A stretch of 64,000 nucleotides of DNA, from positions 62,001-126,000 of the forward strand of contig NZ_JAATEN010000007.1 in NCBI RefSeq assembly GCF_012034935.1, given 5' to 3'. Origin of the DNA: Streptomyces zingiberis. GTDB lineage: Bacteria > Actinomycetota > Actinomycetes > Streptomycetales > Streptomycetaceae. Made by a program: the position numbers and the translations under genes. Every line of letters begins with the position of its first letter. The stretch's first letter is position 1. This document shows positions 55,370-63,845 of this stretch, piece by piece. The notes below the pieces were generated by a model that saw only the letters and a list, made by a program, of their open reading frames with translations, was not told where the DNA came from and searched no databases.

Positions 55370-57907
55370 TCACCCCGAGCCCGCGTGGCACCGGGACCCG
55401 GTTCTCCGGCTCCCCGTCCCGGTCCCCGCCCCCGTCGTGGAGAGGCAGGCGGGCCGGCCGTCCCGCCTGCGGGTCGTGGCGGCCCAGGACCCGCTCCGCG
55501 CGAGAACCACCCTCCGCAGGGCGAGCGAGGCACCGTACTCCTCCCCCGCCTCCAGGAACGCCCTGTGCGCCCGCTCCAGCAGGACCGCCGCCCGCGCGTG
55601 GTCACGCTTGCCGAGGTACAGATCGCCCAGGCCGAGAAGGAGCGCGGCCTCGCCCCTGCCGTTGCCCGTCCTGCGGACCGCGTCCAAGGCGTGCTGGTGG
55701 GGCGTCAGCCAGTCGTCGTGATGCCCGCCGGTGCTGAACAGGCAGCGGCACACAGCGGCGAGATCCCAGGCGATGTCGTCGAGCCCGTAACCGGCGGCCA
55801 GCCGCACCAGAGTGGTCAGGGTGGTGCGTTCGGCCTCGTACCAGCGCAGGGGGTCGGCGTCCTCGTGACCGGTGAAACCGCCGTCGGCCCCGGACACGGC
55901 GGTTCTGCGGTCGGTGCTCTCCGTGCCGCCCGCGCAGTCGGCGCAGTCCGGGCCGACTGCACCGGCTGCACCGTTCGCCGTGCCGGCGCGCTCACCGCCG
56001 CAGACGGTGCGGTGGGCCACGTCCGCGCGGGTGAGGGCGGCGAACGCGGCGCGCGAGACCGCGAGACGGCGGCGGGACTCCGGCTCGCTCTCCTCCGCCC
56101 GTTCGGAGCCGAACAGGCGGACGAGGTCGTGGAGGCGGTAGCGGAGCTGCCCCGCCCGGTCCCGTCCGGTCACCTCGATGAGGCGCGCCTCCACCAGTTC
56201 CTCGACCAGGTCCTCGGCCTCGCCCCAGCCCCGGTCCACCAGGTGCGGGGCGAGCCAGTCCGCGAAGTCCGGTACGGCGAGCACCGACAGGCGGCGCAGC
56301 AGGGCCTGGGCGTCGGCGCTGACGCCGTCGTAGGAGAGCGCGACCGTGGTCCGGACGGCGAGGCTGTCGTGGGTCAGCTCGTCGAGCCTGCGGTGCTCGT
56401 CGGCCAGCCGGGCCGCGACACGGCTCATCGTCCAGTGCGGCCGGGCCGCGAGCCTGGCGCCGACGATGCCCACCGCGAGCGGCAGGCTGCCGCAGTACTC
56501 GACCAGTTGCCGGGCGGCCCCCTGATCGGCGGGGATGCGCTCGCGCCCGGCGCTCCGGTGGAGCAGGTCCAGCGCCTCTTCCGTGGGCAGGCCGCCCAAC
56601 TCCACCACCTGGGAGGAGAAGGAGGACGCGACCCGGGAGCGGCTCGTCACGATCACCGCGCAACTGTCCGTTCCCGGCATCAGGGGCCGGATTCCGAGGG
56701 CTCTGGAGGCGTCGTCCAGAACGACGAGGACGCGCTTGCCCGTGAGCAGGGCGCGGTATCTCTCGGCCCGCTGGTCCAGCCCGTCCGGAATCTCACTCCC
56801 CGGCACCCCCAGCTCCCGGAGGAAACGGGCCAGCGCCTCCTCCAGGATGACCGGGTCCCGGGCGAGACCGCGCAGATCGATGTAGAGCTGGCCGTCCGGG
56901 AATTCGGCCCGCAGCCGGTGCCCGGCGTGCACGGCGAGGGTGGTCTTGCCCGTTCCCCCCGCCCCCACCACCTCGACGACCGGTACGTTTCCGCCCTTCG
57001 GTCGCAGACCGCCGACCAGCTCGGCCAGCTCCTGTTCCCGCCCGACGAACTCACCGACGTCGCTGGGGAGCAGGCAGGGTCCGGCCGCCGGTGACGGGAC
57101 CGGGGCGGACGGCAGGACGGGAGGTGACGCGGGACCCGGCTGCCGGGTCCCCCCGAGGATCTCCCGGTGCAGCCGCCGCAGTTCCGCGCCGGGTTCCACG
57201 CCCAGCGCCTCGTCGAGCACGTGGCGGGTGTCGTGGTACAGGCGCAGGGCGTCCGCCTGCCGGCCCGATCGGTGCAGGGCGGTCATGAGCAGGGCCCGTG
57301 GCCTCTCGAAGAACGGGTGCTCCGGCACGAAGGCCGACAATTCTTCGATCGCCGGCTCGACCCGGCCGAGTTCGAGTTGCAGTTCGGCTTTGCCGACCCG
57401 CAGCGCGACCTGCGTCTCCTCCCATCGCCGGGCCTCGTCGTGCCAGGTCTCCCGCGCGAGTCCGGCGAGCAGCGGGCCGCGCCACTGCGCGAGCGCCCGG
57501 TCCAGACAGGAGATCGCCTCGGCGCGCTCCCCGGCCGCCGCCCATTCCCCGGCCTCCGCCTTGAGGGCAAGGACGCGCCTGGTGTCCAGATCGACGTCCC
57601 GCGTGGCGAGGAGGTACCCGGGCGGCTGGGTCCGGATGACCTCGCCCGCGACTCGCGCCCGCTGGAACCGGCCCCTCAGCTTGGAGACGCAGACGGCGAT
57701 CTGGTTCGCGGGATCGGCGGGCAACCGGTCATCCCAGATGCTTTTCGCCAAATCCCCCACGGAAACCGTCCGGTCGGGGCTGAGTAAGAGCGTTCCCAGC
57801 GTGATCTGCAGCCGCGGAGCCGTCAGCTGGAGCCGTTTACCACCCGCCCACACCTCCAGGGGCCCCAGCACTCGGAATCGCAGCTTGTCGGCATGTGAAG
57901 ACAGCAC
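55370..57907 (-). CDS. SARP-family transcriptional activator with BTAD and NB-ARC domains (AfsR-like)
   Basis: An 845-residue regulator. An OmpR-like winged helix is at residues 10-95 (RFRVLGPLEVWAGGKRLQL), followed by the BTAD (about 100-250, LDTRRVLALKAEAGEW). Then comes an NB-ARC ATPase with P-loop VGAGGTGKTTLAVH and Walker B VLVVLDDASRAL, winged-helix and TPR-like segments. After SLALRRVVLA the protein becomes Ser/Thr/Arg-rich, while the next frame reads ERVLGRHDPQAG, suggesting a frameshift that removed further TPRs. Codon 41 is TTA. GGGGAG precedes the GTG start at 57907. It is likely the activator of block B. Confidence 0.85.
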   Translation of the reverse strand: MLSSHADKLRFRVLGPLEVWAGGKRLQLTAPRLQITLGTLLLSPDRTVSVGDLAKSIWDDRLPADPANQIAVCVSKLRGRFQRARVAGEVIRTQPPGYLLATRDVDLDTRRVLALKAEAGEWAAAGERAEAISCLDRALAQWRGPLLAGLARETWHDEARRWEETQVALRVGKAELQLELGRVEPAIEELSAFVPEHPFFERPRALLMTALHRSGRQADALRLYHDTRHVLDEALGVEPGAELRRLHREILGGTRQPGPASPPVLPSAPVPSPAAGPCLLPSDVGEFVGREQELAELVGGLRPKGGNVPVVEVVGAGGTGKTTLAVHAGHRLRAEFPDGQLYIDLRGLARDPVILEEALARFLRELGVPGSEIPDGLDQRAERYRALLTGKRVLVVLDDASRALGIRPLMPGTDSCAVIVTSRSRVASSFSSQVVELGGLPTEEALDLLHRSAGRERIPADQGAARQLVEYCGSLPLAVGIVGARLAARPHWTMSRVAARLADEHRRLDELTHDSLAVRTTVALSYDGVSADAQALLRRLSVLAVPDFADWLAPHLVDRGWGEAEDLVEELVEARLIEVTGRDRAGQLRYRLHDLVRLFGSERAEESEPESRRRLAVSRAAFAALTRADVAHRTVCGGERAGTANGAAGAVGPDCADCAGGTESTDRRTAVSGADGGFTGHEDADPLRWYEAERTTLTTLVRLAAGYGLDDIAWDLAAVCRCLFSTGGHHDDWLTPHQHALDAVRRTGNGRGEAALLLGLGDLYLGKRDHARAAVLLERAHRAFLEAGEEYGASLALRRVVLARSGSWAATTRRRDGRPACLSTTGAGTGTGSRRTGSRCHAGSG

Positions 57908-58976
57908 ACGAAACTCCCCGCTACCTTGCTTTCCCTGGTGAATCAGGGCCCGCCCCGCCCCGGATGACGAACAGCAATCCTATCTCCCTCCGAGAGTGAA
58001 CGGATAAACGATCGATGACGCCCCGACACGGCGGAAGGATCTTTCAGGCCATGACGTTCCGGCTGGTCAGGCCAGGGGGATGGGGATCCGCCAGAAAACC
58101 GGAACCGCCCCTACCGGAATTGACGTTTACCGAGGATGCCCACATCCGGTGGCCGCGGAGTCCGCCGGCCGAAGCCGGGGGAACCTCCCGCCCCGCCCCG
58201 TTCCGTCCGGCCGATGCGGCGGGCCGTGCGCCGCCGCGCCGGCCCCACCGCCGGACCCGGGGCACTCGCGACGCGGAACCCCGGTGCGCCCCCGGCACCC
58301 GGGCGCGCGTTCCGTCCGGACCGGGCCGGGCCGGCCGCCGTCCCCTCGAAACTGGCCTGTTCCCACCCCTCCCCCGGTGTCTCCCCCGGTGTCTCCCCCG
58401 GTCGTCGCGGCTCCCTGTCCCGCAAGGTGGTGAGGCGGGGAGGGCACGGCGCCTCCGGAATCTCCAGCTCCGGTCTCCGGCACCGTGGTCGCGGACCGGG
58501 GAATTCCGCAACTGGCGGGCCGGAGCTCGTTCCCCGGGTTCCGGCCCCGGCACGCCACACACGGGCCGGACCGGCCGCCGGCCATCCTCGGTCAGCAGCC
58601 GGACCGGCGAGGAACGAAGCCCATCCGCGATTCCCGTCCGCCCGGGACCACCGAACTCCCTTCAGCAGCTCAGCCATCGCGCCATTCCTCGTCCAGCACA
58701 CCGCTCGATACACCGCCCCTTTGCCGCCGGTTATCCACCACTCGCCGAACCGTGGTGAAGCCGCCGCAGGCGACGCCATTCACCCGGCGGGGTCTCCCTC
58801 GTGAAAGGTCCGGGCGGGAAGCGTGACAGTCGGCGGGAAAGTACCGGCTGCCCCTTTTTCCGAACCGCGCGGGAATTCATGGGCGGCCCGCGGAATCGGC
58901 CGACCGCCGCCGGGGGCGGGTAACCGCCCTCCCCCGGCGGCGAAACCTGGCCCGCGCCGGGGCGACGGGCGCGTGA
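57908..58976. other. Gene-poor 1.07-kb region
   Basis: No recognisable gene. Several frames are open on both strands but none matches a family or keeps Streptomyces codon bias. It contains the 12-bp unit CTCCCCCGGTGT repeated in tandem at 58369-58380 and 58381-58392, with a third, altered copy at 58393-58404. It may be decayed coding DNA. Confidence 0.4.
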
Positions 58977-59386
58977 CGGCCCGGGGCCCGCCGCGCCCCG
59001 GGGGAACGGCCTCAGCCGGCCGGTGGCCGGGCCCGCGAGCACCTGACCGCCCAGTTCGCCCCCGGAGCCCGCGTCGGCCTCGGCGAACTGGCGCTCTGGC
59101 ACGCCGCCGCCCGGGCCCGCACGGTCGTCGTCCGCCACCACGACGGATCGGCCGGCACCCACCGGCGCCGGGCCGGGGAGGACGTGGCCGCCTTCGCCGC
59201 GCGCATCGGCACCCCGGGCACCGACGCCCCGGCGGACCCGGGCGGCGCCTCGCTCGCCTACCTGCTCCGCGGCGACATCGCGCTCCCGGCCGGGGCCGAG
59301 GTGTACGCCCTGTACCCCGGAACGCTGGACGCGGGCACCCTGCGCCTGCTGTCGGCCTCGGACCTCGTCACCTCGCTCGCCGGCTG
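58977..59386 (+). pseudogene. Truncated coding remnant, unrecognised family
   Basis: After an upstream TGA at 58974, the frame is open with strong G/C third positions and reads LTAQFAPGARVGLGELALWH, later AFAARIGTPGTDAPADPGGA, then ALYPGTLDAGTLRLLSASDL to the TGA at 59384-59386. The only in-frame start, GTG at 59184, would cut off more than half of the coherent part. It therefore looks like the 3' portion of a gene whose 5' end has been lost. I could not name the family. Confidence 0.35.
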
Positions 59387-59397
59387 ACCGCCCCGCG

Positions 59398-60165
59398 TCA
59401 GCGGCGCCTCCGGCCGGCCGGCGCGGCGGCCGGCGCGGCGGCCGGCAACCGCTTGCGGATGTCCTGGTGGAGGTTCTCCATCTCCACGCGGAAGATCTCG
59501 GCCTGGTGGTCGCCGACGAACGAGGTGTGCCCGAACACCTCCAGGGCGACGAGGCCGTGCATGCGGCCCCACGCGCCCAGGAACAGCGCCGCCGCCTCGG
59601 CGGACGGCCCTCCGCCGCCGCCCGGTGGCAGCCCCGACGCGAACTCCCGGAAGGACGCGGACAGCTCGGGCAGGTCGGCCGCGGCGAACTGCTCTGCGGT
59701 GTACCCGTCGAACAGCGCGCGCTCGAAGAGCGTGCCCATCCGGCGGACGGCCTGGGTGGTCGGCCCCTCCGGGGGCGCCGTGTAGTGCCGCAGTGGCGCG
59801 CCGTAGAGGAGCTGGAAGAGCGCGGGGTGTTCGACGGCCCAGCGGCGGTAGCTCCCGGCGACCACCATCAGGGGTGGCACGTCCGGGTCACCCTCCGCGC
59901 TGTCGACGGCCCTTTGCAGGGCATCGGCCAGGTCCCCGTACGCCTTGGCGATGAGCGCCGTGACCAGGGCGTCCCGGTTCGGGAAGTAGTGGTAGAGCGC
60001 CTGCACGGTCATGCCGAGACCGCGGGCGACCGCGCGCAGTGACAGGGCCGCGGGCCCGTGCTCGGCGATGTGCCGCTCGGCGGCGTCGACCACCTCCTGG
60101 ACGGCGGCGGCCCGCCGCCGCTGCCGCAGGGGTGGCAGGGCCGTCGCGGGATTCTCCGAGGACAT
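59398..60165 (-). CDS. TetR-family transcriptional regulator
   Basis: A 255-residue repressor. The N-terminal helix-turn-helix is in HGPAALSLRAVARGLGMTVQ and ALYHYFPNRDALVTALI. The C-terminal ligand domain includes YRRWAVEHPALFQLLYGAP (the WHG-type C-terminal domain) and GAWGRMHGLVALEVFGH. The ATG at 60165 is used; a TTG six codons earlier is possible. It is divergent from the oxidoreductase gene, which it probably represses. Confidence 0.88.
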   Translation of the reverse strand: MSSENPATALPPLRQRRRAAAVQEVVDAAERHIAEHGPAALSLRAVARGLGMTVQALYHYFPNRDALVTALIAKAYGDLADALQRAVDSAEGDPDVPPLMVVAGSYRRWAVEHPALFQLLYGAPLRHYTAPPEGPTTQAVRRMGTLFERALFDGYTAEQFAAADLPELSASFREFASGLPPGGGGGPSAEAAALFLGAWGRMHGLVALEVFGHTSFVGDHQAEIFRVEMENLHQDIRKRLPAAAPAAAPAGRRRR

Positions 60166-60517
60166 ACGGCGACCGTACGGCAATCACCCTGACGGCCACC
60201 AGGGATACAGGCGCCGCTCGGAAAACCTGACACTGTTCGAAAAATTTCCTACTGCTCCATCTTCTCTGACATCGCTAGCGTCTTCCACGGCGGCACCACC
60301 GGCGCGACTCCGCGCGGTGCGATGACCGCCGTCACGGCACAGGCGCCGAGGACAGGGCGGACCGGCGGTTTCCGACCCGCGCCGTGACGTTCATCCGCGT
60401 TGCCACCCGGCGGACAGCCCTGCCCGCCGCACCCGGGAAGTCGAGTTGACGATGAATCCGAAGAGCCTGAAGAGTCTGAAGAGCCCGAAGAGTGCGATGA
60501 GTCCGAAGAGGTACCCG
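60166..60517. promoter_or_regulatory. Divergent promoter region between tetR and the oxidoreductase gene
   Basis: The region near 60235-60285 is AT-rich and contains GAAAAATTTC and the palindrome CGCTAGCG (60273-60280), both possible TetR operator cores. Near 60462-60510 there is a 9-base repeat of AAGAGYCYG type just before the oxidoreductase start. Confidence 0.4.
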
Positions 60518-61561
60518 ATGGCCGGTCCCGTCACCACTCCTGCCACCGAGATCGTGCTGCCCGGCCCGGTCGAGCCCGACGGCCTGGAGGTCAGGGTGCG
60601 CGAACTGGGCCCTCCCGGTGAGGGGCAGGTCCTGCTGCGGATGGAGGCGTCCGGTGTGTCGTTCGCCGAGCAGCAGATGCGTCTGGCCAGGTACTACGAC
60701 CAGCCGCCCTTCCCCTTCGTGCCCGGCTACGACGTGGTCGGCACGGTGGAGGCCACCGGCCCCGGCGTGGACCCGGCGCTGCGGGGGCGCCGGTTCGCCG
60801 CGGTGACCAAGGTCGGCGGGTGGGCCGGCCACCTGCATCTGGCGGCCGGGGACCTGGTGCCGGTGCCGGAGGGGGTCGACGCGGCCGCCGCCGAGACGGT
60901 GCTCGTCAACGGCGCCACCGCCTGGCAGATGCTGCACCGCTCGGCCGCCGTCCGCGCGGGCGGGACGGTGGTGGTGCTGGGCGCCAACGGCGGTGTGGGG
61001 ACCCTTCTGGTGCAGCTCGCCCGGCGCGCCGGGCTCACGGTGATCGGCACCGCCTCCGCCCGGCACCACGAGGCGGTGCGGGCACTGGGAGCGATCCCGG
61101 TCGACTACCGCGACCCGGACCTGTACGAGCAGATCCGCGCGCTCGCCCCCGAGGGGGTGGACGCGGTCTTCGACCATGTCGGCGGCCCCGGCCTCACGCG
61201 GTCGTGGCGGTTGCTGCGCAAGGGCGGCACCCTGGTCAACTACGGCGTGGCGGCAGGGAAGGACGATCAGGGCACCTCGGCACTGGGGTTCGTGCGGCTG
61301 CTCGGCCGACTGCTCGTGTGGAACCACCTTCCCAACGGCAGGAGCGCGCTGTTCTACAACTTCTGGGCGGGCAGGCGCCGCCTGGACTCCTTCCGCGCCC
61401 GGCTGGCCGAGGACCTCACCCAGGTGCTGGGGCTGGTCGCCCGGGGTGAGCTGGAACCACAGATCGCGGCCCGGATCCCGCTCAGCCGCGCCGCGGAGGC
61501 GCTGGCGCTCGCCGAGTCCCGCACCGTGCTGGGCAAGGTCGTCATCGTCGCGGATGCCTGA
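60518..61561 (+). CDS. Zinc-independent MDR-family oxidoreductase (quinone oxidoreductase-like)
   Basis: A 347-residue medium-chain dehydrogenase/reductase. The N-terminal GroES-like domain contains MEASGVSFAEQQMRLARYY and PFVPGYDVVGTV. The Rossmann nucleotide motif is VVVLGANGGVGTLLVQLARR, and VFDHVGGPGLTRSWRLLRKG follows. Cysteine ligands of zinc dehydrogenases are absent. It probably reduces quinones or enones with NADPH. ATG 60518 follows GAAGAGG; upstream ATGs at 60446 and 60452 would prepend a Lys-Ser repeat and seem unlikely. Expression is likely controlled by the divergent TetR regulator. Confidence 0.85.
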   Translation: MAGPVTTPATEIVLPGPVEPDGLEVRVRELGPPGEGQVLLRMEASGVSFAEQQMRLARYYDQPPFPFVPGYDVVGTVEATGPGVDPALRGRRFAAVTKVGGWAGHLHLAAGDLVPVPEGVDAAAAETVLVNGATAWQMLHRSAAVRAGGTVVVLGANGGVGTLLVQLARRAGLTVIGTASARHHEAVRALGAIPVDYRDPDLYEQIRALAPEGVDAVFDHVGGPGLTRSWRLLRKGGTLVNYGVAAGKDDQGTSALGFVRLLGRLLVWNHLPNGRSALFYNFWAGRRRLDSFRARLAEDLTQVLGLVARGELEPQIAARIPLSRAAEALALAESRTVLGKVVIVADA

Positions 61562-61685
61562 GACACGGTGGAGCCGGCCGGCCCGGCCGCGCCACCGGCC
61601 GGAGGTGGCCGGATCTCGGCGCACGGCCGGGGCGCCCGGGTGACGGCGTTTCAGCCAGGCGGTCACCGGCCGCTACGGTTTGGCC

Positions 61686-62426
61686 ATGGGAGTTTCCGGA
61701 TCAAGCGTCACCGATGAGAACGGCGGGCCCACCGAGGCGACCGTCGCGGCCGTCAAGGCCACCGCGCGCCGGCTGCTGGTGGAGCTGGGCGCCGCGGGGC
61801 TGTCCCCCGAGGCCGTGGCCCGGGAGGGCGCCTGGGGCCCCGGCGAGGTGGAAGCCGTCTTCCCGCACCGGGATGCGCTGCTGACCGCGCTCGTGATCGA
61901 CGCCTACGACACGTCCGCCACCGCGATGGAGCGGGCCGACCAGGCGGCCCGGGAGGCCGGGGCGCCGGCGGGGGCACGGCTGCTCGCGGTGGCGCGCGCG
62001 CTGCGGGAGTGGTCGTTCGCCAACCAGGGTGAGTTCACGCTGATCTACGGCTCGCCCGTGCCGGGCTACCACGCCCCGCAGGACACGGTCCCGCCCGCCT
62101 CGCGCACCCCCGCCGTGCTGGCGGGGATCGTGCGGTCGGCACTGGAGGCCGGCGAACTCGCCCCGCCCCGGCGGACGGTGCCCGGTCCGCCGCTGCTGCT
62201 GCCGGAGGCCGTACAGCTCTTCGGCGGCACCCCCGGGGCTCCGTTCTCGGACATCATCGAGCGCGGCATCGTGCTGTGGAGCAGCCTGATCGGGCTCCTG
62301 GTGTTCCAGGTCTTCAGCCGCACCCACGACAGCGTCCGGGACGAGTCCGCGTTCTTCGACTACGCCGTCGCCGTGGCGGCCGAGGGGATCGGGCTCACGG
62401 TTCCGGTGGGCGGCACCACCGACTAG
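61686..62426 (+). CDS. TetR-family regulator (WHG-type C-terminal domain)
   Basis: A 246-residue protein. N-terminal helices contain ATVAAVKATARRLLVELGAA, GLSPEAVAREGAWGPGEVEA and VFPHRDALLTALVIDAYDTS. The effector domain contains LREWSFANQGEFTLIYGSPV. The helix-turn-helix is degenerate compared with the first TetR, with an unusual REGAWGPGEVEAVFPHR recognition region. Start at the ATG 61686; TTG at 61680 is in frame. Rightward, 124 bases after the oxidoreductase gene. Confidence 0.78.
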   Translation: MGVSGSSVTDENGGPTEATVAAVKATARRLLVELGAAGLSPEAVAREGAWGPGEVEAVFPHRDALLTALVIDAYDTSATAMERADQAAREAGAPAGARLLAVARALREWSFANQGEFTLIYGSPVPGYHAPQDTVPPASRTPAVLAGIVRSALEAGELAPPRRTVPGPPLLLPEAVQLFGGTPGAPFSDIIERGIVLWSSLIGLLVFQVFSRTHDSVRDESAFFDYAVAVAAEGIGLTVPVGGTTD

Positions 62427-62480
62427 TCCGTCCGGCCAGTCCGTCCGCGCGGCGCGCGGCACCCACGGGGGATCGGTTTC

Positions 62481-63689
62481 GTGAACAGCATCAGAACGCT
62501 CTGCTTCGTCATCGCGGCGCTCTCGTCCTACGCCGCGCTCGGCTACCGGCTGATCCAGGTGCGGCGCAGCTGGCGGGACGCGACCTACCGCACGCTGATC
62601 ACCACGCTGCTGTTGCAGTGCCTCACCTTCACGATGGGCGCCGTGGCCATGGGGAGCGACAGCTTCCTGGGCGTCGGCAACCTCGCCATCCTGCTGATGC
62701 ACGTGACGGCGGTGGCCTTCTGCGTCAGCGCGCAGATCATCCTGCTGCGCTGGGCGGCCGGCGCCGGGGAGGCGGTCTGGCGGACCCGCTTCTGGCTGAT
62801 CGCCGGCATCACCCTCAACGCGCTCCTCGTCGCGCTGTTCCTCGTCGCCGACGGTCCCGCCCGGCCGGCGGAGGACTTCAACTCCGGCAGCGGTCAGCCG
62901 CTGGTCCTCACCTATCTGCTGTTCTTCGTCGTCTCCCAGGCGATCCCCTGCGTCACCATCTTCCGCCAGTGCGGCCGCTACGCGCGGATGACGGACAACG
63001 ACGCGCTGCGGCAGGCCCTGCGGATGCTCCGGGTCGCCGCGGTCGTCCTCTTCCTCTACTGCTCCGCCAGGACCGTCAACATCCTCACCGCCGCGAGCGG
63101 GATCGACATCGGGGTCTGGCAGCTCGCCTCCAACATCTTCAGCGCGGCGGGCATCGTCATCCTCTCCCTCAGCCTGACCGTCCCCTCCTGGGGCAGCCCG
63201 GTCGCCGGAATGGTGGACTGGGCGCGCAGCTACCGGTCGTACCGGACGCTGTATCCGCTCTGGCGGGATCTGTACGAGTCCTCGCCGGACATCGTCCTGG
63301 AGCCGTCCGGGGCGGCCTCGGTCTCCGATCTCGACTACCGCCTGCACCGGCGGGTCATCGAGATCCGCGACGGCTGGCGGGACCTGCGGCCCTACATCGA
63401 CCGCGCCCCGGGCGGCGCCGGCGGGGCCGCCCACAGATCCGCCGACGAGCCGGAGCACGGGGTGAGTGAGGAGTCCCGGCAGGCGTTCGCCGAGGCCGCG
63501 CAGATCCGGCAGGCCCTGCGGGCCAAGCGCGCCGGCGCCGTCCCCGACGAGACCGGGAGCGCCGGGGCCACCGGGGACGCCGGGGACACAGCGGAGTTCC
63601 AGGCCCGCGGCACGGACACCTTCACGGCGGAGATCGTCTGGCTCACCAAGGTGGCGTCCGCCTACCGCAAGCTGGAGAAGTCGGGCTGA
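62481..63689 (+). CDS. Seven-helix membrane protein, MAB_1171c/DUF6545 type
   Basis: A 402-residue protein with seven hydrophobic segments in residues 1-235 (starting LCFVIAALSSYAALGYRLIQ). A cytoplasmic domain with SYRSYRTLYPLWRDLYESSP and LDYRLHRRVIEIRDGWRDLR follows, typical of the family annotated as MAB_1171c putative transporter or DUF6545. Members are usually next to an XRE-type regulator, and the next gene beyond the window may be one. Function is unknown. The GTG at 62481 is weakly supported by GGGGATCGG upstream. Confidence 0.75.
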   Translation: MNSIRTLCFVIAALSSYAALGYRLIQVRRSWRDATYRTLITTLLLQCLTFTMGAVAMGSDSFLGVGNLAILLMHVTAVAFCVSAQIILLRWAAGAGEAVWRTRFWLIAGITLNALLVALFLVADGPARPAEDFNSGSGQPLVLTYLLFFVVSQAIPCVTIFRQCGRYARMTDNDALRQALRMLRVAAVVLFLYCSARTVNILTAASGIDIGVWQLASNIFSAAGIVILSLSLTVPSWGSPVAGMVDWARSYRSYRTLYPLWRDLYESSPDIVLEPSGAASVSDLDYRLHRRVIEIRDGWRDLRPYIDRAPGGAGGAAHRSADEPEHGVSEESRQAFAEAAQIRQALRAKRAGAVPDETGSAGATGDAGDTAEFQARGTDTFTAEIVWLTKVASAYRKLEKSG

Positions 63690-63805
63690 CGGGAGCCGTA
63701 CGGGAGAGTCCGGCCGGCCGGCCCGCGTCCCCCGTGGACCGGCCGGACGGACTCCCCCGTTTCCCCCGTGTTTCCGGTGGGCCGGGCAGGTTCTCCCCGC
63801 CCGGC

Positions 63806-63845
63806 CCGGGCCCGGCTCGATCCCCCGATTCCGAGCCGGGCCCGG
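63806..63845 (+). terminator. Terminator hairpins after the membrane protein
   Basis: A perfect 14-bp stem (63806-63819 with 63832-63845, 12-base loop) is preceded by another 10-bp hairpin (63708-63717 with 63739-63748). The rest of the 63690-64000 region holds no gene, but it ends with GAGGAGGTGG (63980-63989), a probable ribosome site for a gene that starts beyond the window. Confidence 0.65.

Noticed and set aside
58044..58804. Several overlapping open frames on both strands in the gene-poor region.
   Set aside because: All frames are open because of the high GC content; none has a ribosome site, consistent codon bias or any recognisable domain.
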